From Reticulitermes lucifugus (lineage: Eukaryota; Arthropoda; Insecta; Blattodea; Rhinotermitidae), in NCBI GenBank assembly GCA_026260175.1, contig JAKCWW010000417.1:1-64000 (forward strand): DNA of 64,000 nucleotides, written 5' to 3'. Numbering within the stretch: the first letter of the stretch is position 1; the number at the start of each line of letters is the position of its first letter. Made by a program: the position numbers and the translations under genes. The notes under the pieces are model-generated. The model saw only the letters and a program-made list of their open reading frames with translations. It did no database searches and was not told where the DNA came from. Below are positions 34,798 to 44,790 of the stretch, piece after piece.

Positions 34798-35151
34798 TTA
34801 TTTCAGTTTGCAGTTTTCCCTTTGGGTTTTGATTTCTAAGTCTAAGCAATGTTTTTTCTCTCTCTGTCTCTCGTTTAGGAGCATACCGATCTTATACAAA
34901 AGTAGTTCTTCTTCCAACCTCGATTCTGTTTCCTGCAGCTGGTTTTCCCATTCACATTTGATTCTATATGAAAGGGTACCTAAATTTCTCAGTTCTGTGA
35001 CCTTGTTACCAGTGAGTAGATTTCTGAGTGCATATCCTCATTCGTGTTTAGCCACGTGTTGTTCAGGAGTTCTTCTTTTCTCCACCTTTGTGTTTTTGAG
35101 AATTTCAACGATAGATAAATTTTGTTCTCCTCCTCCACGATTAGAAGACAT
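34798..35151 (-). pseudogene. Unrecognised coiled-coil-like reading frame with one in-frame TGA
   Basis: From ATG at 35151 to TAA at 34798 (118 codons) the minus strand reads coherently with a single stop, TGA at 35040-35038 (codon 38). The product would be hydrophilic: MSSNRGGGEQNLSIVEILKN at the start, KVEKRRTPEQHVAKHE before the stop, then a Glu/Leu/Lys-rich stretch with CEWENQLQETESRLEEELLL, suggesting a helical coiled coil. The final codons overlap AATAAA, a possible polyadenylation signal. The antisense 161-residue plus frame (34712-35197) is rich in Ser, Leu and Phe, as expected for a shadow. I do not recognise the family. It could be a processed pseudogene, one exon of a real gene, or a retroelement ORF; chance is possible but less likely. 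Confidence 0.4.
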
Positions 35152-35394
35152 CTCTCCTTTGTACAACTCTAATCTCTCTGACTTTCCAAATTTCTAACCT
35201 AAACCATGCTATACCGCTTCTTTCTTTCATTGTGCAGCATGTTGTATACACACCTCTCATCTCCAGGAATGTTTCAGTTCCGCGTATAAAGATAGGTAAC
35301 TCTTTTACCCCATTTCAGCTAACTGCCTCAGCTTTTGGATGTCGTTGCATCTGGTTTTAATAATATTGCACAGTGTCCCACTTTTTTCGGCAGT

Positions 35395-35565
35395 TTCTGG
35401 AGGTGAGCTGTCAGGTTCACTGTATAACCGTTTGAACCCCCTGGGGTAATAATCTTCGATACCGAATGAGCAGGCTCCTGAGTCGCTCTGGACACTTTGT
35501 AGAGGAGAAAATGCTGTTGTCCCTACTGGGAAGCAAACCATGGTTTCTCGGTTGTCCAAGCCGCC
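35395..35565 (-). repeat. SINE family A-like copy, old
   Basis: Minus-strand translation FSPLQSVQSDSGACSFG and the sequence 'accccagggggttcaaacgg' on that strand follow the family A body (gtccagac..., gcctgctcattgggtaccgg, gggggtaaaacggcc). Diverged and lacking a clear tRNA-like head. Confidence 0.45.
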
Positions 35566-36535
35566 GTCTATTCACTTATGCAAACTGAGGTATTTTGACT
35601 CTTTGTAGTTGATATGATGCCGTTAAATAACAGACTTTCTAATCACTTATCGCCACTACGCTTTCATCATTTTCTGCTGTGAAGGAGATATAGCAGAAAT
35701 GAAGTAGCTGTCGATCTGCATTCCTATTTGAACCATACGTAACCATGAGGTCAATCAGTGTTGTTACTATTATACTTTAATAATTGTTTAGCAGTGCTTG
35801 TTGTGGAACTCCGCACCTGATACTCCTGTAGTTAGGTTCAATTAGTGGAGGAAAATCAACCTGTTATATTGTACGAGCAAGTTGGAGTATTTCAGACAGA
35901 AGCTTACCATGTTTTCATTATGCCTTGAAATGCAAGGTCGAGTTTTGTTTTGTAGTGCTTGCAGCTGTTGAAGCCGAAGGTCGGGTTGTTAATATTAACC
36001 TATTAACCGTACAGTCTGTGTTTTATTTGCAGCTTCGTGAAGTGGAAAAATGTTACTACAGCGCCTGCTCTCAAAGGGGTTGTAATGACAATCCAATAAG
36101 GTTCACAGTTTCTAACAACAAAGACGAGATATATACCCCTAAACATATTGCGTTTGGCAGATAACACAGTATCGTCACCTTGTTTACTTATGACGCCCAT
36201 TTATTAGCTACTTTAAGATGGCAGAATATTTTCATGGCTGTTCAGTATTCCGCATTTTAATACTTCTTAAGCATGAATTTTTGAAATAATTTATTGTGAC
36301 GGATCACTGCGTATGAAGAAAGAAAGACATCAGAAAATATGCACACTGATATTTGGAAACTCATAGTTCTAGGTCCACAAACATTACCACCAACAGGTTG
36401 CTGTAGTATTATTTTTCTCTATATTTATTCGGAAATTCTCTTTGTAAGATCTAATTTTAGTTAAGGATAAACCTAACTCCCTGCAGTTTTCCTTGTTCTT
36501 GTAGGCAAAAGCCAGGATAGTACCATGCAGTATTC
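35566..36535. other. No recognisable feature
   Basis: Only short overlapping frames around 35925-36200 without known motifs. Confidence 0.45.
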
Positions 36536-36539
36536 AGAC

Positions 36540-36842
36540 CAGGGCCGGACTAAGGGGCGGGCCAGCCGGGCAGCTGCCCGGGACGCCAACCTAAGGGGCG
36601 CTAAGACGTCACTTGAATAATCGGAAATACGGTGCCAGTAAACTCAAGTTTCTACACACGACAGAATATCTCCGAAAATTGTCCGCAATTTGGGCATGCG
36701 CCCTCAAAACCTTTCGCCAGCCCTGTCGTAGGCCGAGAAAGTTTAAACAGTTTTGCGTTTTAGGTGCGCCAAATTATTAACCTGCCTGGTGCGCCAAATT
36801 ATTTACTTGCGCGGGGCGCCCACATATGTCGGGCCGGTCCTG
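36540..36842. mobile_element. Small DNA transposon, CAGGGCCGG ends
   Basis: Starts CAGGGCCGGACTAAGG and ends CGGGCCGGTCCTG (reverse complement CAGGACCGGCCCG). GC-rich subterminal blocks 'ggggcgggcc' and 'gcggggcgcc' lie near both ends, and gtgcgccaaattatt is repeated at 36762-36776 and 36790-36804. CAGGGCCGG termini occur in hAT-type elements. Flanking 8-mers do not match well, so the class is tentative. Confidence 0.65.
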
Positions 36843-37485
36843 GACACGACTGCCTGCTTATGATTCTGGAACTGCCCGCCCATCACATTCGACGCTTTTT
36901 AAAATGTTCAGCTTACGAAGCGTGACTTCAGTAATAATTCAGTCGCTCACTGCTACTGCACATGGACAGTCCTGAAGCAATTCACAGACCCACGTACGAG
37001 CTAACATTGCATATTATTTTACAGTTACTTTATTTGGTGACTGCTCGCAATGATTGCTTGCCATCGACTGAGATGGGACGCAGATGTGAGGGTAAGTTTT
37101 TGCGGAGTTAAATGTGATGGAAATGGTCGTAGCCAGAAGGTCGTAGCAAAAAAGTATTTAGTAGCAGTAGTAGAACGAGGAGGAGGAGGAAAAGGACCAG
37201 CATTAGAAGCATCAGTAGAATAAGAGGAAACAATGATATTGCGCGTGGTGGAACTGGCGTTATTGAAGGTATTTGTAGTGGTGTGTTGGTTCAAGTTGTG
37301 TTTGATAATTGTGCTGGTACTACAAAGTCAGGTCAAGGAATTAATGAACACAAATTGTCCTCCCACCCGTCTGCCTAGCAGTCATCTTCTCTCTACAGGT
37401 CTTCCATCATTCCCTCCATTTATCACTTTTATTATGACTTTTTTCCTTCTACACATTCCATTTTTATTTGCTTTCTCTGTTCTTA
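36843..37485. other. No recognisable feature
   Basis: A purine-rich gagg run near 37170-37195. The 186-residue frame 37233-37793 begins here with hydrophobic sequence of no known family and runs into SINE A. Confidence 0.4.
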
Positions 37486-37489
37486 AGGA

Positions 37490-37775
37490 CTGGGAGCGTG
37501 TAGTTGGTACAGTGACTATGCTACAGGCAAGACAAACCGGGGGTCGAATATCGGCAGGGGCAGGACACTTTTCTCCAAACATCGAGGCCGAATCTAGGGC
37601 TCATACAGCCTCGTATTCAATGGGTACTGTGAGTCTTTCCTTGGGGGTAAAGCGGCCGGCCCCTGTTGACCAATCCCTTCCGTCTACTTCCGAGGCTAAG
37701 AACAAGAGTAGCTATACCACTACTCGTCGTATGTGCCTTCTTGCCGTGCACAAGGATAACTTTACGTTTTTCTCG
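37490..37775 (+). repeat. SINE family A copy
   Basis: A-box-like gtgtagttggtacagtg, B-box-like 'gggggtcgaatatcgg', body 'tcaatgggtactgtgag' and 'gggggtaaagcggccgg', ending near 'taactttacgtttt'. Confidence 0.8.
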
Positions 37776-38209
37776 GTTTATGATCTGCGTTAATGGAGAA
37801 AGAGCAGTGTTAGGTCGGGTGAAAGAGCAGGAGGTGACTTTAATAAATATGTTTATCCATTCCCTGACCTGTATGTTCGCAATAGGGGTGGTAAAAAGGT
37901 TCACGTGCATGCGTTACTTGCGTCTGTTTGGAGGCTGTACCAAAGAAATTGCAAGAATGACTGAAGAAAACTACGAAAGTTTGGGATACTCCGTGACAGA
38001 CCAAGTTTTTTTCCACAGAGGAAACAAAATTTCGTGACGAGTTGTGGATGGTTTTACTTTCTTCAGCCATTTCCATAGCTGAGAATATTAAACAGCCATA
38101 AACGTTTTCATACGACAGGTTAATTGTACTCTGCACGATGTAGAACTCGAACTGTGTAGCTCGATAAGTTTTGTTTTCCACGAACTTCGAGAATTTTCCT
38201 TGAAGATTT
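37776..38209. other. No recognisable feature
   Basis: Overlapping frames of 97-123 residues on both strands, with no known motif. Confidence 0.4.
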
Positions 38210-38600
38210 AACAGTTGGTCTGATCAAGAATCTTCTTGCGTTTCTGGAACCCGAAGGTGCATTAACATGTTCTCCACAAAACCCGTCATTCAACTTTATC
38301 CTGAGCCCGATAAAAATTTTACGTACAGCCTCATACTTTATATTCAAAATCCATTTTAATTTTAACTTACCATCTGTTCCTTGGTATCCCATGTGGCATC
38401 TTCCCGTCAGGTTTTGAAGCTGTACGATATCTCATCCACACGTATTTTATCACCCTAATAATATTACGCGAAGAATGTAATTTATGATTCCTTCTTATGT
38501 TGTTTTGTTCTTCCCTCTCTTACTTATTCTTCCTTGGATCCAGGTATTCTCCGCACTTGTTCTCAGATTCCCTCATCTGTGTTTTTCCCTTCGGAGGAGA
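38210..38600 (-). repeat. LINE family E fragment, diverged
   Basis: 'ggaacccgaagg', 'ctttatcctgagcccgat', 'tatcaccctaataatatt' and 'ccctcatctgtg' follow the order of the 3466 and 7306 copies. Confidence 0.55.
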
Positions 38601-39284
38601 GATGTGTGACACACAAATCAATGAGGTATAATTATAGGTTCTTGGTTTTTTTTCAGTAAAACACGTGGACATAAAGGAAAGTGGACTCTTTAGTAACAAA
38701 CTTTCCCGAATTCAATGCGCTATTAATTACATTGTGAATTTCTTTTAAATAAGGATGTGAAATTCTTCTTTGCGAAATGAAGAATGAACCCTTGCCCTAA
38801 AACATAATAGCTTTGTAAAAATACTGTGTTGAGCACTGTCTATTTGCTGATTGATGTATAATCTACGCAGCTTTTGGATGCTGGCTTAGCTTCCATTACC
38901 CGCTAAAAGTAATATTACAAGTTTTATTCTGTTGCCTTTAATTGTTCGAGGGAGTCTCCATTCCCGGGCCTTGATCTAATCGTCTAACATAATAACTTCC
39001 AAAATATTAGTTTCACCTGATACGGGAGCAGAAGAAGTCTCCGAAATCTTGCTTGTTTCAAATATACTTCAGACAATGGAAAGTGAACTACGGGTAATGC
39101 TTATAATTGATAACAATTACTACGTACCTATAGAGAATCACCTTTCTTTATTCTCAGTTTTGACAAGTGAAAATGGTGAAACATATTATGTTCTGTATAT
39201 ACATGTATAAGGTAAGTAAATTATGAAAGCTCTCACTAGAAGAGTTTGCAGTGCTGTATATTTCTAGATTTATTTATTCATTAC
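38601..39284. other. No recognisable feature
   Basis: AT-rich, no structure noticed. Confidence 0.4.
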
Positions 39285-39425
39285 CTAGTCAGCCTTGCGA
39301 CAGGTTCACAGACTCTGCCAAAGCGAGTTCTACACAGAGTGCGATCTAGTGCTTCCTCTTTCAATTTCCAGTATCTTCTCCTTTCCTTAAGGACATTCAG
39401 TAGCTCCTTACGTCTATATTACTTA
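39285..39425 (-). repeat. LINE family L2, 3' end fragment
   Basis: 'gccttgcgacaggttcac', 'ctctgccaaagcgagttct', 'gtgcttcctctttcaattt' parallels 13450-13560 of the long L2 relic. Minus strand corresponds to the RFGRGYGP region. Confidence 0.7.
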
Positions 39426-39499
39426 AAATTAGATTTGAGAAGCTGGCATTTTATACATAAAATCTCAACAGCAATTGCTCGTAAAGTTTATTGTACATC

Positions 39500-39562
39500 G
39501 AACAATTACGCTTGATAGAAGCATTTCGACCTACATGAGGCCATCTTCAGTGTAATTACTTG
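39500..39562 (-). ncRNA. Hammerhead-like motif 2
   Basis: On the minus strand: CTGAAGA (39550-39544), U, stem GGCC/GGTC around an ATGTA-containing loop, GAAA (39527-39524), then AT-loop-AT and C as a minimal stem III, and aattac/gtaatt segments that can pair as stem I with a bulge. Old but layout-complete. Confidence 0.5.
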
Positions 39563-39699
39563 AGTTTATGAATAAACGCTTGAAAATGTAATCACTGATA
39601 CTAGCCTCCTACGCCATGAATACCGGGGATAAAGCAGCCAGGACGTAACCCGGACCTCTAACAATGTATTCGTTTGTTAAAAACAAATGCGCAATACCA

Positions 39700-39924
39700 A
39701 ATACATATTAATAGTAGAGACACTAATCCGACACGTTTGGGTAAAATTATACCATCCTCAGGAAGTACATCTGCCAAGGTTAAAACCAGCTACAAATGGC
39801 GAAATAATATTTACCAAGTTTCATAACCTGTAGTATAATCTGCACTTGGCACATGTACTTCCCGAGGATGGTATATTTTTACCGAAATATGTCGGAGTAG
39901 TGTCTGTACTATTTATATGTATTT
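39700..39924. mobile_element. Inverted-repeat element with a hammerhead-like motif in each arm
   Basis: Arms 39700-39779 and 39845-39924 (80 nt each) are inverted copies with roughly a dozen differences, around a 65-nt spacer. Left arm (minus strand): CTGAGGA, U, GGTA/TACC stem, CAAACGTGTC. Right arm (plus strand): CCGAGGA (T to C change), U, GGTA/TACC stem, GAAATATGTC. Stem I complements (tcc/gga and longer) lie outside each core. This matches terminal arrangement of Penelope-like elements. No reverse transcriptase in between. Confidence 0.65.
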
Positions 39925-41890
39925 AATATTTTGAATTTTGTTGGTTTCTAAAAAGGAATACATTGATCCGAAATGCACGGAACGGACAACTTTAGAACTT
40001 ACGTTTGACGTTCCTTTATCTAGTGCTAAGATTAATCTGCAGAATTTACCCCCACTGCCCCATATGCCTTAGCGTCGTCCAAGGGACAACACTGCCTTCC
40101 ATGATATTAAACTTACGCAAGCATTTTAGTGACACTGTAGATGACCTTATGTGGTTATAAGGGCTTATTTCAAATGTCCTTGTTAGAACTGCAATAAAAT
40201 CTCCAATTACCGGTTAACACGGAGAATTGCAAGTGTTATTAAATGTATGAAAGCTACAAGATTCTATGTAAGGTTGACCGGGTGTAGTGTTTTTGGAATC
40301 GGCAATATATGATTGTCACCTGTGCCTAAGCAATATGCAGCAGAGTCTGTAAGAGAAATGGAAATAAATGTCTAAGCATTATAAGATTTGACGTTACTTA
40401 TATGTGATAGGTCATCCTCACGCTCCGGCAGACTTTATTCAGCTGGCGGAGGAGCCTATCATACCTAGTGGACAGAAGGCTGAAGGGTCTCAAGAACCGG
40501 TCTGGACATAAAGTAAAGAGACATCTTCATAACCTCAAATCTCGAAAAGATTGTTTGAATGCTCAGTGCCTCTGTACATGTTACTAACTGCTTCGTTCTC
40601 GGGTGCAGACATTTTCACAAGCATTTGTTCAGACCCTTGTTCGTCACATCTTTACATCAAACTAAGAGACCATGTTTTACACCCCTGTAAAAATCTTGCA
40701 AAATTATTTTTATATATACCTACGTGTATGTTAGGAGCTTAAGATGATTCTGGCGACGGTATATTACAATACGCTACCTTCTCATGCCCATTACACACAT
40801 TTTCAATACTGCATACTTTTTCATTTTAGTTGAAGGGTGAGATCAGGGACCGTCCTGTTGGAGCGGATAGAAGGCGTTAGTATAGAGACAAACCTTTTCA
40901 AACGGCCTCATCATCCTTGGCTCTTTCGTCAACCAGTTTTCGAAAGTTGTGATGTAGTATCTCCAAGACGACGCAAAATGCCAAAACCCTGATCCAGCCG
41001 AGCGTATCTTTGAGAATGGGTGGATGGCAACACTATTTGAATTAATTAATAACAAACGTGTGTAGAATTTATTCTTCAGTCCTTTTCATCATAAACTACG
41101 ACTATATTTAATGTTGTTGTTCCCACATACGGTTATTTAAACCTTCAACATTAACAAATGGTGTACCTATTAAGCTTACACACAGCATGAACTTCTGACT
41201 CACTTTTTTCATTTAGTGTCATATCCATAGTCTAACTTTGTGTAGTTTGTAATTGTTTCTGTACATATTCGAAATAACAAACCATTTATTAAAATCAAGT
41301 AGAGATGTACTTTATTGGGTAATTTAACACAGGTGAAACTAGAAACTGACGATATAATGCGTAGAATACAGTTAAACGTTCAGTGTTACGTGTGATGTCG
41401 TCCAGGATTAGGAACATGTGAAATTGTCGAGCAGATTAAAATCAAACAATGGCTGCATACGCTTATTTTCTTATCTGTTGTGACAAAAGTATTCGTTTGC
41501 AAGGGAGTGCCTGCCAGTGCCAGGATTTTTGCAATACACATCCCTTACATTGGTCGTAAATTTCATATTATTTATCACGCACAATACGCTAATGATGAAG
41601 GTGATGATGATGATGATAATAATAATAATAATTTACTGAGTTCAGTCTCTGTATATGCTTTCAGGTACTGCCAACCAATTAACACCTGTTAATACGCTTG
41701 TACGTGATAACTGTAAAAAGAGTGACGTGCCAATTAGTGACAATGATAAGTATATTGCTCAGACAGATGAAGTATAGAGCGTTGAAGAGTGACATCTGTT
41801 CCTAAGTGTCTGTATTAGTCTATTCATTCGTAAAGCTGCAACATTTATGCTCTGGCAGGTTAGGTAGTTTGTGTGCTTGTGGTGTCCAAC
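39925..41890. other. Featureless; (GAT)n(AAT)n at 41600-41632
   Basis: Short frames at 40551-40742, 40843-41055 and 41480-41692 resemble nothing known; the last includes the trinucleotide run. Confidence 0.45.
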
Positions 41891-42282
41891 ATTATGACAC
41901 TTATCAATGTTTTATCACCAACTAACTATAACACAACGAGAAATTTCACCGACAGTGCATCCTACAGTTTTAATACCTATTTTATGCTCATTTAACACAT
42001 CGTAGAAAAGTGACAGTGTAAATAACGAAAGTGAAAGTGGCAAACTATATGGTTTATAAAATTGAACGAACGCATGGACGTGGTTTCTTAAATAAGTGCA
42101 GTTATATGACACCCCCTGTCCCCCTGAGGATGGCTTCAAAGAAGCCGAAACATATGTAGGGGTTTTAAAGTGTTTTGAGAAAACCTTATATATAGGTTTT
42201 TTGAATAAAGTGCATTTAGTTGGTGATAAAACATTGATTAGTGAAAAATGGACAGTGATTTTAGAATAAAATTATGACACTT
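41891..42282 (+). mobile_element. Non-autonomous retroelement with hammerhead motif and 12-bp target duplications
   Basis: Identical 12-bp flanks attatgacactt at 41891-41902 and 42271-42282 define a 368-bp insert (41903-42270). Perfect 23-bp inverted repeats lie at 41903-41925 and 42216-42238. A hammerhead-like motif is at 42120-42162, and a degenerate inverted counterpart may lie near 41935-41975 on the minus strand. No protein: the 74-residue minus frame is unrelated. Size, inverted repeats and ribozyme fit a retrozyme or a non-autonomous Penelope-like element. Which autonomous element mobilises it cannot be told here. Confidence 0.78.
42120..42162 (+). ncRNA. Hammerhead ribozyme candidate, best in window
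   Basis: Type I layout: stem I cccc (42120-42123) with gggg (42159-42162); CTGAGGA (42124-42130); one unpaired U (42131); stem II GGCTTC/GAAGCC with AAA loop; GAA (42147-42149); stem III AC/GT with loop ATAT; then A at 42158 as the cleavage-site nucleotide (H17). All invariant core positions are present. The extra U before stem II departs from the canonical form and could lower activity. Confidence 0.7.
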
Positions 42283-43190
42283 GTGCGAGCCCTGTCTGAA
42301 TTGTGCAGATCGTTGCCAGTTGAAGTTTGAAAGAGTTTTGTAAGAGGATTCCAATCTTACAAAATTAAAATTTGCTAAGAAATTTCATTTCCATTGATTT
42401 CAGATGGTTTGAAGTGCATTTTACTTCCGGATAAATTTGAATATCAGGTTTGTAGACTGCTGAAAAACATTTGTTTTACTAGTAACACCTATGATATGGT
42501 AAGTCGTGAAAGGTTACCATAGCACGTAAGGGGAAAACTTTTGGTTGGTTCCTGAATCATTAATATTTCTCAAATACTTTGCTGGTCGCTGATTGTCAGA
42601 TTATTAATGGTTAAGCCGGAGGAAGCTATGTAGAACTGCTTTGACAGAAAACAGCTAGGTGGATGAACATTTTAACTTGTCAATAAAAACATCACTAATG
42701 AAAAATAGAGATTAATCTGCTTTAAAAAAGCGTGAGTTATCTGTAAATATACATTTTTAAATACAATTACGAAAGCCTTCTTAAACAGCGATTCATCTTA
42801 AGATTGTCATTTTTGTCAGATACCTTCTTTCGTTTCCTGCGCGTAACTAAATTGTAATGCTGAAACTGACATTATTTTATATAACCTCAATCTTATCTTC
42901 ATGTCTTTATTCTCATATCTCTTTTATTGTAGATATACCGAATTCATCTGCCTTACGAATTACATATCATAGTCTGCACACGGCAGGACAGTGATCATCT
43001 CTCACGAAATTTCGAAAGTTAGTAATAAGAAATCTGAGTATAATTACTTTTAACGTAACCACAGCTGAGGTAGCGTGTTTTAATTAGTTCTGTTATGCAT
43101 ATCCATATCTGTAACGTTAAACAGGTGTGCAGAACAGAGGCTCTGCAACTTGCATCAACATCGTCATTCCAAGCGACAGTTAAACATCCG
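42283..43190. other. No recognisable feature
   Basis: AT-rich; no repeats or frames worth reporting. Confidence 0.45.
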
Positions 43191-43194
43191 ACAA

Positions 43195-43405
43195 GTAATT
43201 GCCTTGCTTAAGTGACTCAAAGTTTAGATCCACATTTTTAGTCAGCTCAATCTCCGCAACTTATTTCTCAAGGCCCATTTGTATCTTATTCTTCCATCTA
43301 CGTTTATGTCTTTCAAGCGGGTTTCTATAATTTGTAGTAGATGTAGTTCTAGAACATACCCTTGCGTGTTATTTTATAGACACATTCCTCTGTATTCCTG
43401 ACAGA
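43195..43405 (-). repeat. LINE family E fragment, diverged
   Basis: 'cttattcttccatctacgtt', 'cttgcgtgttattttatag' and 'cacattcctctgtattcctg' on the plus strand are in the style and order of LINE E 3' sequence (atcctcccatctaggcct...). Weak match. Confidence 0.35.
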
Positions 43406-43904
43406 CGTAAAAGCAAACTACTTCACAACTTGATCATAGAACCCGATAGAAAATATAAGCGGGCGATAAGGGAAACCCTCACTTTGGTGAAAAAAATATA
43501 TCGGGCGAAAATATCTAGCCGAAATGAGAGCGGAATTATTCTATTCCTTAAAATATTTTCATTCGTTATACAAGCCTATATATGTGAGTATACTCATCAC
43601 TGGATAGAGTTTGAAATTTACAAGGTATGATATTCATAAACCTTAGTCATTGGTGGCAGTTAAGCACAAGACCAACAGATGACATAAGTAAATGTCAGTG
43701 ACAGGTAGACCTACTGGTGCTTCAGTGGGCGTTGTAGTCGCAAGTTTGTGAAGAAATATTACATAGCGAGCGTAAACAGAGATCGTGATTGTGAAGTTCC
43801 CCTCAGAATACAGGGGTTCGTAATGGGAAGGAATACCTGTAAAAACAGTAGCAGCTAGAGGTGGGAATCGTCAAACCTTTATGTACGTATTTGTAAACAT
43901 ATAA

Positions 43905-44180
43905 AGATGTGGACTGTGCTGGACGATCGGAGGTTCCAATCCTGGCAGGGACAACAGATATTTCTGTTCTCCAAACCGTCCAGACCGTCAGTGGAACCCA
44001 TCCAGCGTCCTATTCAACGGATAACGGGCAATCTTTCTCCAAGCTCAAAGCAGCCGGGGCGTAAAGGTGACCACTCAACTTCTCTAGTGTCGTGGTTAAG
44101 GATAAGTGGAGCTATAAATCCACACCTCATATGCCTTCATGGCGTGTGAAGGGAAGAGTTTACCTACACCTTTTACGTTA
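43905..44180 (+). repeat. SINE family A copy
   Basis: 'gtgctggacgatcggaggtt' with B-box-like ggttccaatcctgg, then 'gtccagaccgtcagtgg', 'gggcgtaaaggtgaccac' and 'gccttcatggcgtgtgaag'. Ends just before the (GT)n-rich tract. Confidence 0.75.
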
Positions 44181-44219
44181 TAGGCAGTAGAACCATAGAG
44201 CGCAAGTAACATGGTTATG

Positions 44220-44374
44220 GCGGTGCGTGCACGTGTGCGCGCACGCGCGTGTGTGTAAGTGTGCGTGCGTGTATGTACACTTTTGTGCGTGCGTGTGCGT
44301 GTCAGCGTGTTTGTACGAGCGTGCGTGCGTGTTTGTGCGTGTGCGCGCGCGTGTATGTGTGCGTGCGTGTGTGT
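44220..44374. repeat. (GT/GC)n-rich microsatellite
   Basis: 155 bp of alternating purine-pyrimidine (GTGCGTGC, GTGTGT, GCGCGC) with few interruptions; could adopt Z-DNA. Frames on both strands are artefacts. Confidence 0.95.
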
Positions 44375-44754
44375 CCCCACATTTCAAATTTTTAATCAGT
44401 TAAACAATGTTCACGAAACTTGTTGGGAACATTTTGACGTTATGGGATACCCGAAACTGTCAACTTCATATAATCACTAATCACACAGTACGCCGTCAAA
44501 CATGTGAGGCGGGGAGATAAATACGATATTTACTTTTACGTCGAAAAATGGTTTGTGTTGATAGACTTTGGAGAGATGTGCACATCTTGTGAGTGAAGTA
44601 TTTTTTGTAGAAAGTATAATAGCAATTTTTAGCTCGCCGAAAATTTTCTGTATCTTTCGGTGTGATGGTGGTAACTAATGATATATCAAGGATGGACACG
44701 TAAAATTTTATCCAGAGATATAAAGTGAATATGACGTATGTAAGATAATGTTTG

Positions 44755-44790
<36 letters not shown>

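Noticed and set aside
34712-35197. 161-residue plus-strand frame
   Set aside because: Ser/Leu/Phe-rich composition is what the antisense of the Glu/Lys-rich minus-strand frame would give; the minus frame is the more coherent reading.
37233-37793. 186-residue open frame, the longest in the window
   Set aside because: The C-terminal half is the translation of SINE A (37490-37775). The N-terminal half is hydrophobic with no known family, and no gene context supports it.
44096-44480. Thr/His/Ala and Val/Cys/Arg repeat frames on both strands
   Set aside because: Translation of the (GT/GC)n tract.
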